From: FEB-25 sp963726315
Lineage (GTDB): Bacteria > Chloroflexota > Anaerolineae > Anaerolineales > UBA4823
Direction: 5' to 3'
NCBI GenBank assembly: GCA_963726315.1
Contig: CAVSBZ010000007.1
Span: 248,001-312,000 of the forward strand
Length of the DNA: 64,000 nt
Part shown: positions 42,958 to 50,942 of the stretch, one piece after another
Position numbering within the stretch: the stretch's first letter is position 1
How the letters are laid out: the number at the start of each line of letters is the position of its first letter
The notes under the pieces: generated by a model
What the model saw: the letters and a program-made list of their open reading frames with translations, nothing else
Database searches by the model: none
Told to the model about the DNA's origin: nothing
Translations under genes and position numbers: made by a program

Positions 42958-44280
42958 TCACTTCTTACCGAATTTCGCTCTTAGAATATCTTCCAGGGTT
43001 GGCTGACCGATTTCCTGCAGCTCATAGCGCACACGTTGAGCAGGTTTGTTGATCTTGATGATGCGGTTCAGGTCAATCGGGGTCCCGATGATCACCATAT
43101 CCACATCTGCCTGGTTGATGGTGGCTTCCAGGTCGCGCGTCTGGGCTTCACCATACCCCATGGCGGGCAGGATCGGTCCGGTCTTGGGGTACTTTTCGTA
43201 GGTGGCTTTAATCGACTTGACCGCGAAGGGTCTCGGGTCGACGATCTCAGAGGCACCAAAGCGCCGTGCAGCGACATAACCTGCTCCATACGCCATTTCG
43301 CCATGGGTCAGGGTCGGACCATCTTCAATCACCAGCACACGCTTGCCGCGGATTGATGCCGGGTCATCCACGAACAGCGGTGAAGCTGCTTCGATGACCA
43401 CCGCCTCAGGATTGAGCATGCGCAGGTTCTGGCGGATCTTGATTACATTCTCGGGGTCGGCAGTATCCACTTTGTTGATCACGAATACATCGGCGGCGCG
43501 GACGTTGGTCTCGCCGGGATGGTAGCTCATCTCATGACCGGGTCGGTGGGGGTCAGCTACCACAATCTGCAGGTCGGAGACATAAAAGGGGAAATCATTG
43601 TTTCCACCATCCCACAGGATGATGTCAACTTCCTGCTCTGCTTGGCGCAGGATCTTTTCATAGTCCACACCCGCATACACGATGACCCCGTTATCGAGGT
43701 GGGGTTCGTACTCCTCGCGCTCTTCAATGGTGCACTCGTGCTTATCCAGGTCGGAATAATCAGCGAAGCGCTGCACAGCCTGCTTTACCAGATCACCATA
43801 CGGCATCGGGTGCCGGATGGCAGCCACTTTATAACCCATCCCACGCAGGATCAAGGAAACCCGGCGGGTGGTCTGGCTCTTGCCTGAGCCTGTGCGCACC
43901 GCGCATACCGATACCACCGGCTTGCTGGACTTCAGCTGGGTGGTCTTGGTGCCCATCAGGCGGAAATCAGCACCGGCAGCCAATACCGCGGAGGCTTTAT
44001 GCATGACCACTTCATGCGGCACGTCGCTGTAGGCGAAGATCACCTGGTCTACATTTTTCTCGGCGATCAGTTTGAGCAGGTCGCTCTCCGCGAAGATGGG
44101 GATGCCCTGCGGGTAGAGTTTGCCCGCCAGGGCGGCAGGATAGGTGCGCCCTTCGATATCCGGGATCTGCGTGGCGGTGAATGCAACCACTTCATAGTCG
44201 GGGTTGTCACGGAAGAAAACGTTGAAATTGTGGAAGTCGCGCCCTGCGGCGCCCATGATGAGAGTTTTGATGCCTGTCAT
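42958..44280 (-). CDS. Cyclic 2,3-diphosphoglycerate synthetase-like GTPase/ligase
   Basis: 440 residues. The P-loop lies in VCAVRTGSGKSQTTRRVS, a second nucleotide-binding part in WDGGNNDFPFYVSDLQIVVADP and a GTPase-like NKVD in VFVINKVDTADP. The overall pattern matches the cPGS family, known from thermophilic methanogens where it makes the solute cyclic 2,3-diphosphoglycerate; bacterial homologues are common in Chloroflexota but their product is not established. GAGGAG precedes the ATG. Confidence 0.8.
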   Translation of the reverse strand: MTGIKTLIMGAAGRDFHNFNVFFRDNPDYEVVAFTATQIPDIEGRTYPAALAGKLYPQGIPIFAESDLLKLIAEKNVDQVIFAYSDVPHEVVMHKASAVLAAGADFRLMGTKTTQLKSSKPVVSVCAVRTGSGKSQTTRRVSLILRGMGYKVAAIRHPMPYGDLVKQAVQRFADYSDLDKHECTIEEREEYEPHLDNGVIVYAGVDYEKILRQAEQEVDIILWDGGNNDFPFYVSDLQIVVADPHRPGHEMSYHPGETNVRAADVFVINKVDTADPENVIKIRQNLRMLNPEAVVIEAASPLFVDDPASIRGKRVLVIEDGPTLTHGEMAYGAGYVAARRFGASEIVDPRPFAVKSIKATYEKYPKTGPILPAMGYGEAQTRDLEATINQADVDMVIIGTPIDLNRIIKINKPAQRVRYELQEIGQPTLEDILRAKFGKK

Positions 44281-44348
44281 TATCGGTTTTACTCCTCTGT
44301 TCGGTATAGTTTCAAAAGATGGACCAGGTCACCCTGACCCTTTCCTGG

Positions 44349-46169
44349 CTACATAACTAATGGTGCCTCAATATCCAACAGACGCAATGCATTGGCAAAA
44401 GTCTGCCGGGCGGCTGCCACAAGGCGCAAGCGAGCAGCCCGAACAGCGGGGTCTTCCGTCTGGATGACCCTGACCACATGGAAGAAACTATGGAAAGTAC
44501 TGGCAAGCTCATACAGCATAGTTGGCGATGACCAGCGGGCGGTATTCCTGGGCGGCTTGCTGAACGGTGAGAGGGAAGCGCGACATCAAATCGATTAGCT
44601 GGACTTCATGACTGGTCAATGGATAGTCGAACTCCGCCTGGGATGGGAACCCGCCAGCTTTATTAATTATGCCATTGGCGCGCACGTGGGCATTTTGAAC
44701 ATAAGGACCCGTGTGACCGTCAAAATTGAGCGCGGTATTCATATCATAGACTACTTCTTTATTGTTATCAACCGCCAGCATGGCAAACGCCATCGCTCCC
44801 AACCCCACCTGCTCCGCGATGGTTTGTCGATCTTCAACAGCCAGGTCCGGATTTTTTTGCTCGATCTCTGCCAGCACCCTGCGGATGGCCTCATCGGCCA
44901 CATCCATGAATAACACAACCCTTCCCCTGCGTGCAGACATGCCCCCTTCTGGCAAATTCACATAACCATACGCCAGATGATAGCATTTTCCGGCCTGGGG
45001 GAATCCCCATATCTCAAGGATTTTAAACGCCTGCTGCATATGCATACTCTGGCGCTCATCCACCACATAGATCGAGCGATCGACGTGGTATGTTTCAAAC
45101 TTGATCTTCGCCAGTGCCAGGTCCTTGGTCAGGTAGAGCGTGGTTCCGTCATTGCGCAGAATAATATTACTGCGGTACTTTTCTTTCTTCAGACCCTAGC
45201 TTTTCATCGATATGGACGATGACTGCGTCCTCCTTGGGGGCGTTCGTCATCGGCAATCCCCTTGGCGATCAGCTCGTCCACGATAGCTTTAGCGGGCTCA
45301 TCTACTTCACTTTCAAAGAACCACACGTCCATCTTGATCTCAAGCATCTCGAAAATATCGTTGAGCTCATCCAGGCTCCAGCTGCGCAGCTTTGACCACA
45401 ATGTACGCACTTCCGGGTCCCCGGCATCCCATTTACGGTAGAGCTCACGCCTTTCCGTCTCATAAGCTTCGCGCTGAGCTTTCTGGGCGGGGGTCTCGTC
45501 ATCCTTCTTATTAAACATTGCGGTGGCTTCAACGTAAATCTTGAGCAGCCACTGCCCACGTTCATGGATGCCTTGCGGTTCCTGCCCCTGGTAGAATTTC
45601 TGATAGATCCACACCACGGTGATCACCCCCAGGCCGATGTCGCCTGGGTAAGTGGCGCGGATGGTTTCGAACCCGGCGAAATCCACGATGCGGGCGAGGG
45701 ATTCGCCCAGGATGGCATTGCGGAAATGACCGATATGAAAGGAGTGCAGCATGTTGGGCTGGGCATATTCCACCATCACGCGTTCTCCCTTTGGGTCGCC
45801 CCGCCCAAAATCAGCTCCCTGGTCGATGATCGTATCCACCAGACTTTTAGAATACTCAGCCGGGGAATAGTATAGGTTCAGGTAGCCGCGCACCGCCTCT
45901 CTTCGAACAAAGCCAGGTTCATCAATGAGGTATTCTGCAATCTCCGATGCCAGCTCCTGAGCGCGGGCGGCGACATTCAGCGACTGCCCGGTGGATTCCT
46001 TGATTGCCCGACTTTCAAGGGCGGCAAGCTGGAAGAAGGAGGTAGAAATGCCCCACTCACCTGAGAATGGGATTGGGTTCCAAATGACTTCGTCAATCTG
46101 AGGCAAATGGTGATCGGTGCAGTATGAGCGGATTTTATCCGCGATGAGCTGTTGCTGAGACTCAAACAT
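44349..46169 (-). pseudogene. argS: Arginyl-tRNA synthetase, three frameshifts (probably sequence errors)
   Basis: Class I synthetase that charges tRNA-Arg. The HIGH motif is seen in MLHSFHIGHFRNA (N-terminal frame 46169 to about 45226) and the KMSKS-type region as GGMSARRGRVV; the C-terminal anticodon-binding domain ends in DIEAPLVM at 44349. The protein is continuous only if three +1 insertions are removed: a C in a C5 run near 45225, a G in GGG near 45196, and one base near 44516. Restored length is about 605 residues. argS is essential and normally single-copy, so errors in the assembly are more likely than real decay. The ATG lies 6 bases after TACAAT, a leaderless arrangement. Confidence 0.85.
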
Positions 46170-46175
46170 AGGCTT

Positions 46176-46181
46176 ATTGTA
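46176..46181 (-). promoter_or_regulatory. -10 box of a leaderless promoter (argS)
   Basis: TACAAT on the minus strand, then six bases (AAGCCT) and ATG 46169. It lies directly after the T-run of the rpsT terminator. Confidence 0.55.
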
Positions 46182-46183
46182 GC

Positions 46184-46213
46184 AAAAAAGCGGGAGTACC
46201 TGAAACTCCCGCT
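46184..46213 (-). terminator. Terminator of rpsT
   Basis: On the minus strand AGCGGGAGT and ACTCCCGCT form a perfect 9-bp stem with a 7-base loop followed by six T residues. It separates rpsT from argS. Confidence 0.92.
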
Positions 46214-46274
46214 GGTAGATTAGCCTTGAATTGAAAATGGTCTTGCATTGTGCGCAAGATCAGCGTCAGGAATA

Positions 46275-46550
46275 TCAGGCGGCTGGTTTTTCCATTTGAG
46301 CGAGACGGCGCATCAGGCGACCCTTGCGCCGGGCAGCGTTGTTTTTATGGATGATGCCTTTTTCAGCGGCTTTATCCAGTGCGCTGATAGCTACCAATGT
46401 AGCGGTGCGTGCGTCTTCGGGGGTGCCTGTACCGATGCTGGTGCGGGCATTTCTGACAAATGTGCGCGCCTTACCAGTGAATAAGCGGTTGCGCAGGCGG
46501 CGCTTGTGGTTCTGTTTGATGCGTTTTATTGCAGATTTCGTATTAGCCAA
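46275..46550 (-). CDS. rpsT: 30S ribosomal protein S20
   Basis: 91 residues, basic, with the family opening ANTKSAIKRIKQNHKRRLRN after the initiator and the C-terminal KAAEKGIIHKNNAARRKGRLMRRL. It binds 16S rRNA in the small subunit. The start codon is TTG 46550 with GGAGG 7 bases upstream; the longer in-frame extension runs through the divergent tRNA-Glu and is not real. Confidence 0.95.
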   Translation of the reverse strand: MANTKSAIKRIKQNHKRRLRNRLFTGKARTFVRNARTSIGTGTPEDARTATLVAISALDKAAEKGIIHKNNAARRKGRLMRRLAQMEKPAA

Positions 46551-46590
46551 CTCAGTCCTCCAAAAAAGTCCTTCATGATCACGGCAGGCT

Positions 46591-46619
46591 ATTTTACTTG
46601 ACACAGGCGAATTTGTCCA
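46591..46619 (-). promoter_or_regulatory. rpsT promoter
   Basis: On the minus strand TGGACA (46619-46614) and TAAAAT (46596-46591) with a 17-base spacer. Strong sigma-70-type match about 40 bases upstream of the rpsT start. Confidence 0.75.
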
Positions 46620-46626
46620 GTTATCC

Positions 46627-46655
46627 TTGACCCCAATCATCAGGGATGGTAAAAT
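46627..46655 (+). promoter_or_regulatory. tRNA-Glu promoter
   Basis: TTGACC (46627-46632) and TAAAAT (46650-46655), 17-base spacer, 17 bases before the mature tRNA 5' end. Its -35 is only 7 bases from the -35 of the divergent rpsT promoter. Confidence 0.8.
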
Positions 46656-46672
46656 CCGACCGCTTGGAACCC

Positions 46673-46745
46673 GCCCCCATCGTCTAGGGGACCAGGACGC
46701 AGCCCTTTCAAGGCTAAAACTCCAGTTCGAATCTGGATGGGGGCA
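46673..46745 (+). tRNA. tRNA-Glu (UUC)
   Basis: 73 bases, acceptor arms GCCCCCA / TGGGGGC, anticodon loop CTTTCAA with anticodon TTC, T-loop TTCGAAT in a perfect 5-bp stem (TCCAG/CTGGA). CCA is not encoded. Two degraded copies follow downstream. Confidence 0.92.
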
Positions 46746-46787
46746 TACCCGCACTGTAGCCTCAACAACTTAGGGTAGGGCTTATGT

Positions 46788-46816
46788 CTCCGTTTCGAGA
46801 TTTACTCGAAACGGAG
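46788..46816 (+). terminator. Terminator after tRNA-Glu
   Basis: CTCCGTTTCGAG and CTCGAAACGGAG form a perfect 12-bp stem with loop ATTTA, followed by GATTTATT. The same structure is repeated at 48038-48066 after the second tRNA copy. Confidence 0.75.
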
Positions 46817-46877
46817 GATTTATTCTATGCAACTCTCGAAAGCAATCAAAGGTTGATCGTTGCCGCGAAGCTACTGT

Positions 46878-47678
46878 TCATTTTGTAAACCCAGTTACAT
46901 CTATAAATGGGGTTCCACTAGTAACTACCGGGAGAACACCATTCCATTTCGTAAGGGCGAGATATTCAAGGTACTCCGGTGTAAGTGCTCCAGTGTTCTT
47001 TAGAGCTGCCTGGGCATCAGCCTGGCCTTGTGCCTGAGCAACTGCAGTCTGTGCTTCGATCTGAGCCTTAGCAAGTAGTTGCTTAGCAGTTTCAACCTGT
47101 TGCTGTGCAACCTGTTTGGCTTCGATCGCTGCATTGAACTCAGGGCTGAAATCAAAGTTGATGATGTTGAAATTCTCTACGATCACATGGTATACAGCTA
47201 GCTGTTCCGCTAGTGCCTCTTCTGCTTTCACTCTGACCTGTTCACGCTTGGTGATTAGTTCTTCTGCAGTGTACTGGGCAGTGACGGCCTTAAAGATATT
47301 CTGCACCGCTGGTGCTATCAGTATGTCTTGATAGAGCATGCCCACATTCTGATAGACATTGGTGGCATACTGTCCGTCAAGGTGGTAGTTCACCGCTATT
47401 GTTGATGTTACTACCTGTAAATCCCTGCTGGCAGCAGAGGCGTCCACTTGATCTTTTTGGGTACGCACATCCATCTTGCGTATTCCCTCAGCAATTGGTA
47501 TCTTCCATGAAATACCTGGGTATACCACTCAATTCACGGCTCCCCATCTGGTAATGACTCCAACATAACCAGCGTCTACGCGATTCATCGCCATAAAGAA
47601 CAACACAACCGCGATTAGGATTACCAGGATGATCAGCGATACACGGCCTGCCTTCAACCCTCCACCTTTAGTAAACAT
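46878..47678 (-). pseudogene. SPFH/prohibitin-like protein with an in-frame UGA
   Basis: The frame from ATG 47678 (GAGGAGA ribosome site) encodes 266 codons to 46878 but has TGA at 47531-47529. Residues before it are a membrane anchor (VSLIILVILIAVVLFFMAMN) and the start of the SPFH domain (DAGYVGVITRWGAVN); after it the domain continues without shift (VVYPGISWKIPIAEGIRKMDVRTQK ... QVETAKQLLAKAQIEAQTAVAQAQ). Family alignment suggests Gly at the stop, so GGA-to-TGA is the simplest cause. It may be a young pseudogene, or the C-terminal part may start at GTG 47528. It sits between two tRNA-Glu copies. Confidence 0.8.
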
Positions 47679-47702
47679 ATCATTTCTCCTCGACTATTAA
47701 AT

Positions 47703-47924
47703 CTACCCTGATCGCTTGGCTATCAAACCATCAGGGTTAACTAAATGAACTACGTTATTAAAATAAAGGTCAACATATCGTCTCAATCTTTTATGAAACT
47801 CCTCGTCACCAGCGCGGCAAGAGCACCCATCCGAACAACCAATATCAATTCCTTGTAATAAGAATATCATACCGCCCTTTACAAACCACGTTAATGAGAT
47901 TATCTGAGCAATTAATTGATACCC
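47703..47924 (-). other. Possible small coding remnant upstream of the SPFH gene
   Basis: An open frame ends at 47703 and would start only inside the tRNA-like sequence. The translation (segments such as SLTWFVKGGMIFLLQGID and RRYVDLYFNNVVHL) looks protein-like but matches no family I know, and there is no ribosome site. It may be the tail of a gene cut when the tRNA segment was duplicated. Confidence 0.25.
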
Positions 47925-47995
47925 GCCCCCATCATCTAGAGAACCAGGACGCAGCCCTCTCAAGGCTAAAACCCCAGTTCGACCGGGTGGGGGCA
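47925..47995 (+). pseudogene. Degraded tRNA-Glu copy 2 (anticodon CUC)
   Basis: 71 bases, alignable end to end with the intact tRNA-Glu. The D-loop has lost its GG (AGAGAA), the anticodon is CTC, and the T-arm lacks two bases, breaking the 7-base loop. The flanks are also duplicated: ACCC before it, and CATACCCGCAC...GTAGCCTCAACAA plus the terminator after it. Confidence 0.8.
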
Positions 47996-48037
47996 TACCC
48001 GCACAGTAGCCTCAACAATTTAGGGTAAGGCCAATGT

Positions 48038-48066
48038 CTCCGTTTCGAGGTTTACTCGAAACAGAG
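48038..48066 (+). terminator. Duplicated terminator after tRNA-Glu copy 2
   Basis: Same hairpin as 46788-46816 with one change (CTCGAAACAGAG), followed by GTTTTATTTTATTT, a better T-run than the first copy. Confidence 0.7.
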
Positions 48067-48096
48067 GTTTTATTTTATTTATATGCATCATTAGTC

Positions 48097-48477
48097 TTAT
48101 TTACACAGGGTATTTACATAGATCCAAAATTTGTCTGCAGGCACACGATGATTCCATCCATTTGGATCCCATTTCCAAATATTCGCCTCATTCAAACTCT
48201 TATAACCAAATTTTGAAGCATTACTGGTTAATCCGAATACACCGACCCTTGTCTCTAAAATCATGTCATAGGCACCCAGGCACACAACTCTCGCTTCTGA
48301 TACTGTGAATGGCCAATCAGCTCCAAATTGTGCTTCTGAGATATAGCCCGATTGATAGCGCCAAAATGGATGCCAATAGGAGAATAAGAAATATAGACTA
48401 ATAGATGCAACAACCCCAACAATCACCAGAATTCTTGATGTTCTTCTTTTTTTGTCATTCGAGGTCAATGTTCTCAC
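48097..48477 (-). CDS. DUF2511-like membrane-anchored protein
   Basis: 126 residues: a basic N-terminus, one membrane segment (ILVIVGVVASISLYFLFSYW), and a small extracytoplasmic part with FGADWPFTVSEARVVCLGAYDMIL, which resembles the FGxxWPFTVxEGxLxC pattern of DUF2511/YebY proteins. Function unknown. It lies between the second and third tRNA-Glu copies and is AT-rich compared with the core genes, which fits an acquired segment. Confidence 0.6.
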   Translation of the reverse strand: MRTLTSNDKKRRTSRILVIVGVVASISLYFLFSYWHPFWRYQSGYISEAQFGADWPFTVSEARVVCLGAYDMILETRVGVFGLTSNASKFGYKSLNEANIWKWDPNGWNHRVPADKFWIYVNTLCK

Positions 48478-48787
48478 CAGGGGTGGTTGCGTAATTCCTC
48501 TCTTCTCCTCGTTCGGATTAAATGTTGTCGTAATTATCTCCTGGGTTATTTAAGGCAAAGCGTTTGTTGCATAAATTCAATTGATTCCAGCCATATCGTG
48601 GATATCGAGCACAGCCCTTATCACTTTATCGATTAATCTTCGATAATATGGTAAAACAGGTTGTACTACCATTATAGGTCGGTCAAAAGTAAAGTCAATT
48701 GGCTGGTACCTTACAATGGAGGTCTTACTTAGATAATAATCAATTACGATCGATAAGCTATTATTTATTTCAGACGCTGAGCTAAAT

Positions 48788-48857
48788 ACCCCCATCATCT
48801 AGATAACCAGGTTGCAGTGCTTTCATGGCTAAAACCCCAAATCGATCAGGTGGGGCA
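48788..48857 (+). pseudogene. Degraded tRNA-Glu copy 3
   Basis: CCCCCATCATCTAGATAACCAG, then a mutated anticodon arm (GTGCTTTCATGGC) and a T-arm that no longer pairs (CCCCAAATCGATCAGGT), ending TGGGGCA. It shares the ATCATCTAGA change with copy 2, so it probably derives from that copy rather than from the intact tRNA. Confidence 0.7.
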
Positions 48858-48878
48858 ACACAAAGGGCTGACCAAAAA

Positions 48879-48939
48879 GTAGTGGCGCAGGGGTGGAATT
48901 TTACGGTTATGCGCGGAAATCCTTCCCTGCGCCGCTACG
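48879..48939. repeat. Dispersed palindromic element, copy 3
   Basis: Arms GTAGTGGCGCAGGGGTGGAATTT and its near complement (CCTTCCCTGCGCCGCTAC) around a loop of about 16 bases. Same family as 10021-10081 and 25538-25596. Confidence 0.7.
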
Positions 48940-49180
48940 GCAATAGGTTGGCAATACCAAAGCAAGTCTTATGAGACAGCCACTTGTTATTTTCTAAGTA
49001 TCAGCAGCCCTCTACCAATCGATCAACCAAACCACGCAATCATTAATAACGGGTATGTCGAATTAAGTACTCGAGGTGGATATCTGCCTTGCAGATAGAT
49101 GTATGTGTTAGTTTTGCTTACTTTAAATCTGTTATCCACACGCCCCAGGTACATGCAACGATTCTAAATTCAGCCTATGG

Positions 49181-49690
49181 TTAACCGCCCAGTGTCTGCA
49201 CCGCTACCATGCCCTTTTCGATCCCGCTCGGGAAGCGGGTTTGGAAGTCGAGGATACCCACCCATGTCGGCTCGACTGTCAGGCGGACCATCTTCATCGC
49301 CCCGGCTTTGAGCATTCCATCAGCCATATTGGTGAAGCTCTGACCGCCCTCCTTGCCCATCATGCGCTCAGCTGCCTGGCACCATTCCGGGACGAGCTCA
49401 TCACACGGGCAAAGGTGTGCGATTCCGCGGATATACAGCACCATGAAAGGTGGTGTATACGAGTCGTATGTTACCGCAACCCGGTCATCATCTTTTAAGG
49501 CTAACATTTTTGGGGCACTGGCAGGAGTAGCGGTGACCAGCTCCCCTCCGGTCCAGGTGAACCCAATCGGGATGACCCGCGGGGTTCCATCAGTCCATAT
49601 GTACGCCATATGTGCAGGAATTGAAGAATTTAGTAATTGCTGCGCGATCGGATCATTCAACAATGATAAGTCACCTTGCTTGGTTGGCAT
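49181..49690 (-). CDS. Pyridoxamine 5'-phosphate oxidase-family protein
   Basis: 169 residues with the split-barrel FMN-binding fold: AHMAYIWTDGTPRVIPIGFTW near the N-terminus, DDRVAVTYDSY, and VLYIRGIAHLC in the centre. Such proteins bind FMN, F420 or haem and carry out varied redox reactions; the C-terminal MKMVRLTVEPTWVGILDFQTRFP is typical of uncharacterised actinobacterial/Chloroflexota members. GGAGG precedes ATG 49690. Confidence 0.8.
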   Translation of the reverse strand: MPTKQGDLSLLNDPIAQQLLNSSIPAHMAYIWTDGTPRVIPIGFTWTGGELVTATPASAPKMLALKDDDRVAVTYDSYTPPFMVLYIRGIAHLCPCDELVPEWCQAAERMMGKEGGQSFTNMADGMLKAGAMKMVRLTVEPTWVGILDFQTRFPSGIEKGMVAVQTLGG

Positions 49691-50084
49691 TTATTCCTCC
49701 TTGGGGGACCTTCAGTTAAATATGTAAAATTGATAGAATGTCACAGAGACAAGAAACAGCGGGATGATGAGATTAGGTATCGATAGTGGATGTTCATTAT
49801 TATACGAAAACAGACTTATTAAGTTAAATTAGTGATTTTTTGTGCAATCAACTGCTTAGGGTGATCATTGGAGTACCAATAATGGTATTTTCACCATCCT
49901 GAGAAAGGTGAACAGGCTAAGTTAAGCTATCCCCCATGGATACGAGGTCAGTACAATACCCTTACCAGTTAAAAAAACAGTAGCTTGACCGGGTTGGGCA
50001 TAAGCAAAGGAGCGGAGAACCGCCGTTCGTTTTTCGTTCTCATATCTTTTAAAGTAAAATAATATATAGAAAGCGGAGGGAGCC
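49691..50084. other. Divergent intergenic region
   Basis: About 390 bases between the divergent oxidase-family and VOC genes. It is AT-rich. TAAAAT at 50055-50060 and GGAGGG at 50075 are the probable promoter and ribosome site of the VOC gene. I see no RNA gene or strong palindrome in the rest. Confidence 0.4.
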
Positions 50085-50555
50085 ATGCTTAAATTCATCC
50101 TGCCACTGATCGTGGTGGAAAACGTTGCTGCTTCACGGCGTTTTTACGAAGATTGCTTGGAGCAAAAGGTGCTGCACGATTTCGGCGAAGACGTACAATT
50201 CGAGGGCGGGTTTTCTATTCACCAAAGAGCACACTTCCAGACCCTACTAGGGGACGAAAAGCGCTACCCGATCACTCTGAAATCCAACTCGGGCGAGCTG
50301 TACTTCGAAGCAGAAAATCTCGATATGGCGCAGGAACGGCTGAAACTGGCCGGTGTGAATTTCATCCACGAGATCGAAGAGCAACCATGGGGGCAGCGCG
50401 TGATGCGCCTATACGATCTCGATGGTCACATCCTAGAGATTGGTGAAAGTATGGAATCAAGTATCCTGCAGCTGCATGAGCAGGATCTGTCAATGGAAGA
50501 AATAGTGAAGAAAACGGGGATGTCGACAGAATATGTGGAGGGGTTGCTAAATTGA
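50085..50555 (+). CDS. VOC (glyoxalase/bleomycin resistance) family protein with a C-terminal helical tail
   Basis: 156 residues. Residues 1-120 form one vicinal-oxygen-chelate module: FILPLIVVENVAASRRFYEDCLEQKVLHDF at the start and MRLYDLDGHILEIGESM at the end, with the metal-ligand Glu in LEIGE. The last 35 residues (ILQLHEQDLSMEEIVKKTGMSTEYVEGLLN) look like a helix-turn-helix-like appendage, an unusual addition also seen in some Firmicute VOC proteins. Substrate unknown. Confidence 0.82.
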   Translation: MLKFILPLIVVENVAASRRFYEDCLEQKVLHDFGEDVQFEGGFSIHQRAHFQTLLGDEKRYPITLKSNSGELYFEAENLDMAQERLKLAGVNFIHEIEEQPWGQRVMRLYDLDGHILEIGESMESSILQLHEQDLSMEEIVKKTGMSTEYVEGLLN

Positions 50556-50650
50556 CTGTTCTCAAGAATCTCCGCTAATTAATAATGGTCCAGGATTGGC
50601 CATGTCTTTTTCATGCCCCTGTAGCGGCAAAGGACAAAAAATCTCAGATT

Positions 50651-50669
50651 AAAAAAATCCAACGCTCTT
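50651..50669 (-). terminator. Probable terminator of the GEMM RNA
   Basis: Seven T residues on the minus strand (50657-50651) follow an imperfect GC-containing stem region (CCGAAGAGCGTTGG). The stem is weak by eye; the T-run position after the last aptamer supports termination. Confidence 0.4.
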
Positions 50670-50765
50670 CGGTAGTCTGGCAGTCTTGGCTCCAATTTAA
50701 AAAACCAGAGCTGTAGACCCATAACTTTGCGTCGCCAGTTTTCACTGGTTTTGCCTGTTCGGTGG
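50670..50765 (-). ncRNA. GEMM-I (cyclic di-GMP-I-like) aptamer A
   Basis: Minus-strand sequence AGGCAAAACCAGTGAAAACT followed by GGCGACGCAAAGTTATGGGT and CTA matches the GEMM core GGCAAACC-GAAA-GG-GACGCAAAGC-GGG-CTA: the P2 tetraloop GAAA, the conserved GACGCAAAG (50733-50725) and the GGGTCTA junction are all present. A GCTC/GGAGC hairpin after the junction fits P3. Closest of the three to consensus. Confidence 0.8.
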
Positions 50766-50850
50766 CCTGGCTGTCATGACCAGCAAGCTGGTTTTAGATC
50801 CACGGCTTTGCGTCCCAAGTTTTCACTTAGTTTGCTATTATCGGCGGTCT
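50766..50850 (-). ncRNA. GEMM-I-like aptamer B
   Basis: Minus strand: ATAGCAAACTAAGTGAAAAC, then TTGGGACGCAAAGCCGTGGA and TCTAAAACC. GACGCAAAG is at 50814-50806, 81 bases from that of aptamer A. P3 appears as ACCAGC/GCTGGT. Good match to consensus. Confidence 0.8.
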
Positions 50851-50942
50851 GGAATCGTGTCCACCAGGGGAAATGGATTTAGACCCATGACTCTGCGCAC
50901 TATGCTTTCACACAGCGAGCCTTTTCGGAGCGTTGCACTTTA
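50851..50942 (-). ncRNA. GEMM-I-like aptamer C (degenerate)
   Basis: Minus strand: AAGGCTCGCTGTGTGAAAGC, then ATAGTGCGCAGAGTCATGGG and TCTAAATCC. The core reads TGCGCAGAG in place of GACGCAAAG (50899-50891), 85 bases from aptamer B. The fold is kept (P2 hairpin CTGTG-TGAAAG-CATAG, GGGTCTAAA junction), but key bases differ, so ligand binding may be altered or lost. Confidence 0.6.

Larger units (their letters stand above)
48478..49180. other. Intergenic region with tRNA-Glu copy 3 and a dispersed hairpin
   Basis: About 700 bases. An open frame on the minus strand (48577-48798, 73 residues) begins inside the tRNA remnant, has no ribosome site and no family similarity I can see. Besides the tRNA copy at 48788 and the hairpin at 48879 nothing else is supported. 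Confidence 0.4.

Noticed and set aside
46551..46754. N-terminal extension of ribosomal protein S20
   Set aside because: It would run through the divergent tRNA-Glu and two promoters; TTG 46550 with GGAGG gives the normal length.
47529..47531. Selenocysteine at the UGA of the SPFH gene
   Set aside because: No cysteine or redox motif is known at this place in the family and no hairpin directly follows; a point mutation is simpler.
47703..47996. Open reading frame of 97 residues on the minus strand
   Set aside because: Its only start is inside the duplicated tRNA sequence and there is no ribosome site; kept only as a possible coding remnant.
48577..48798. Open reading frame of 73 residues on the minus strand
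   Set aside because: Begins within the third tRNA-Glu copy, no ribosome site, no recognisable family.
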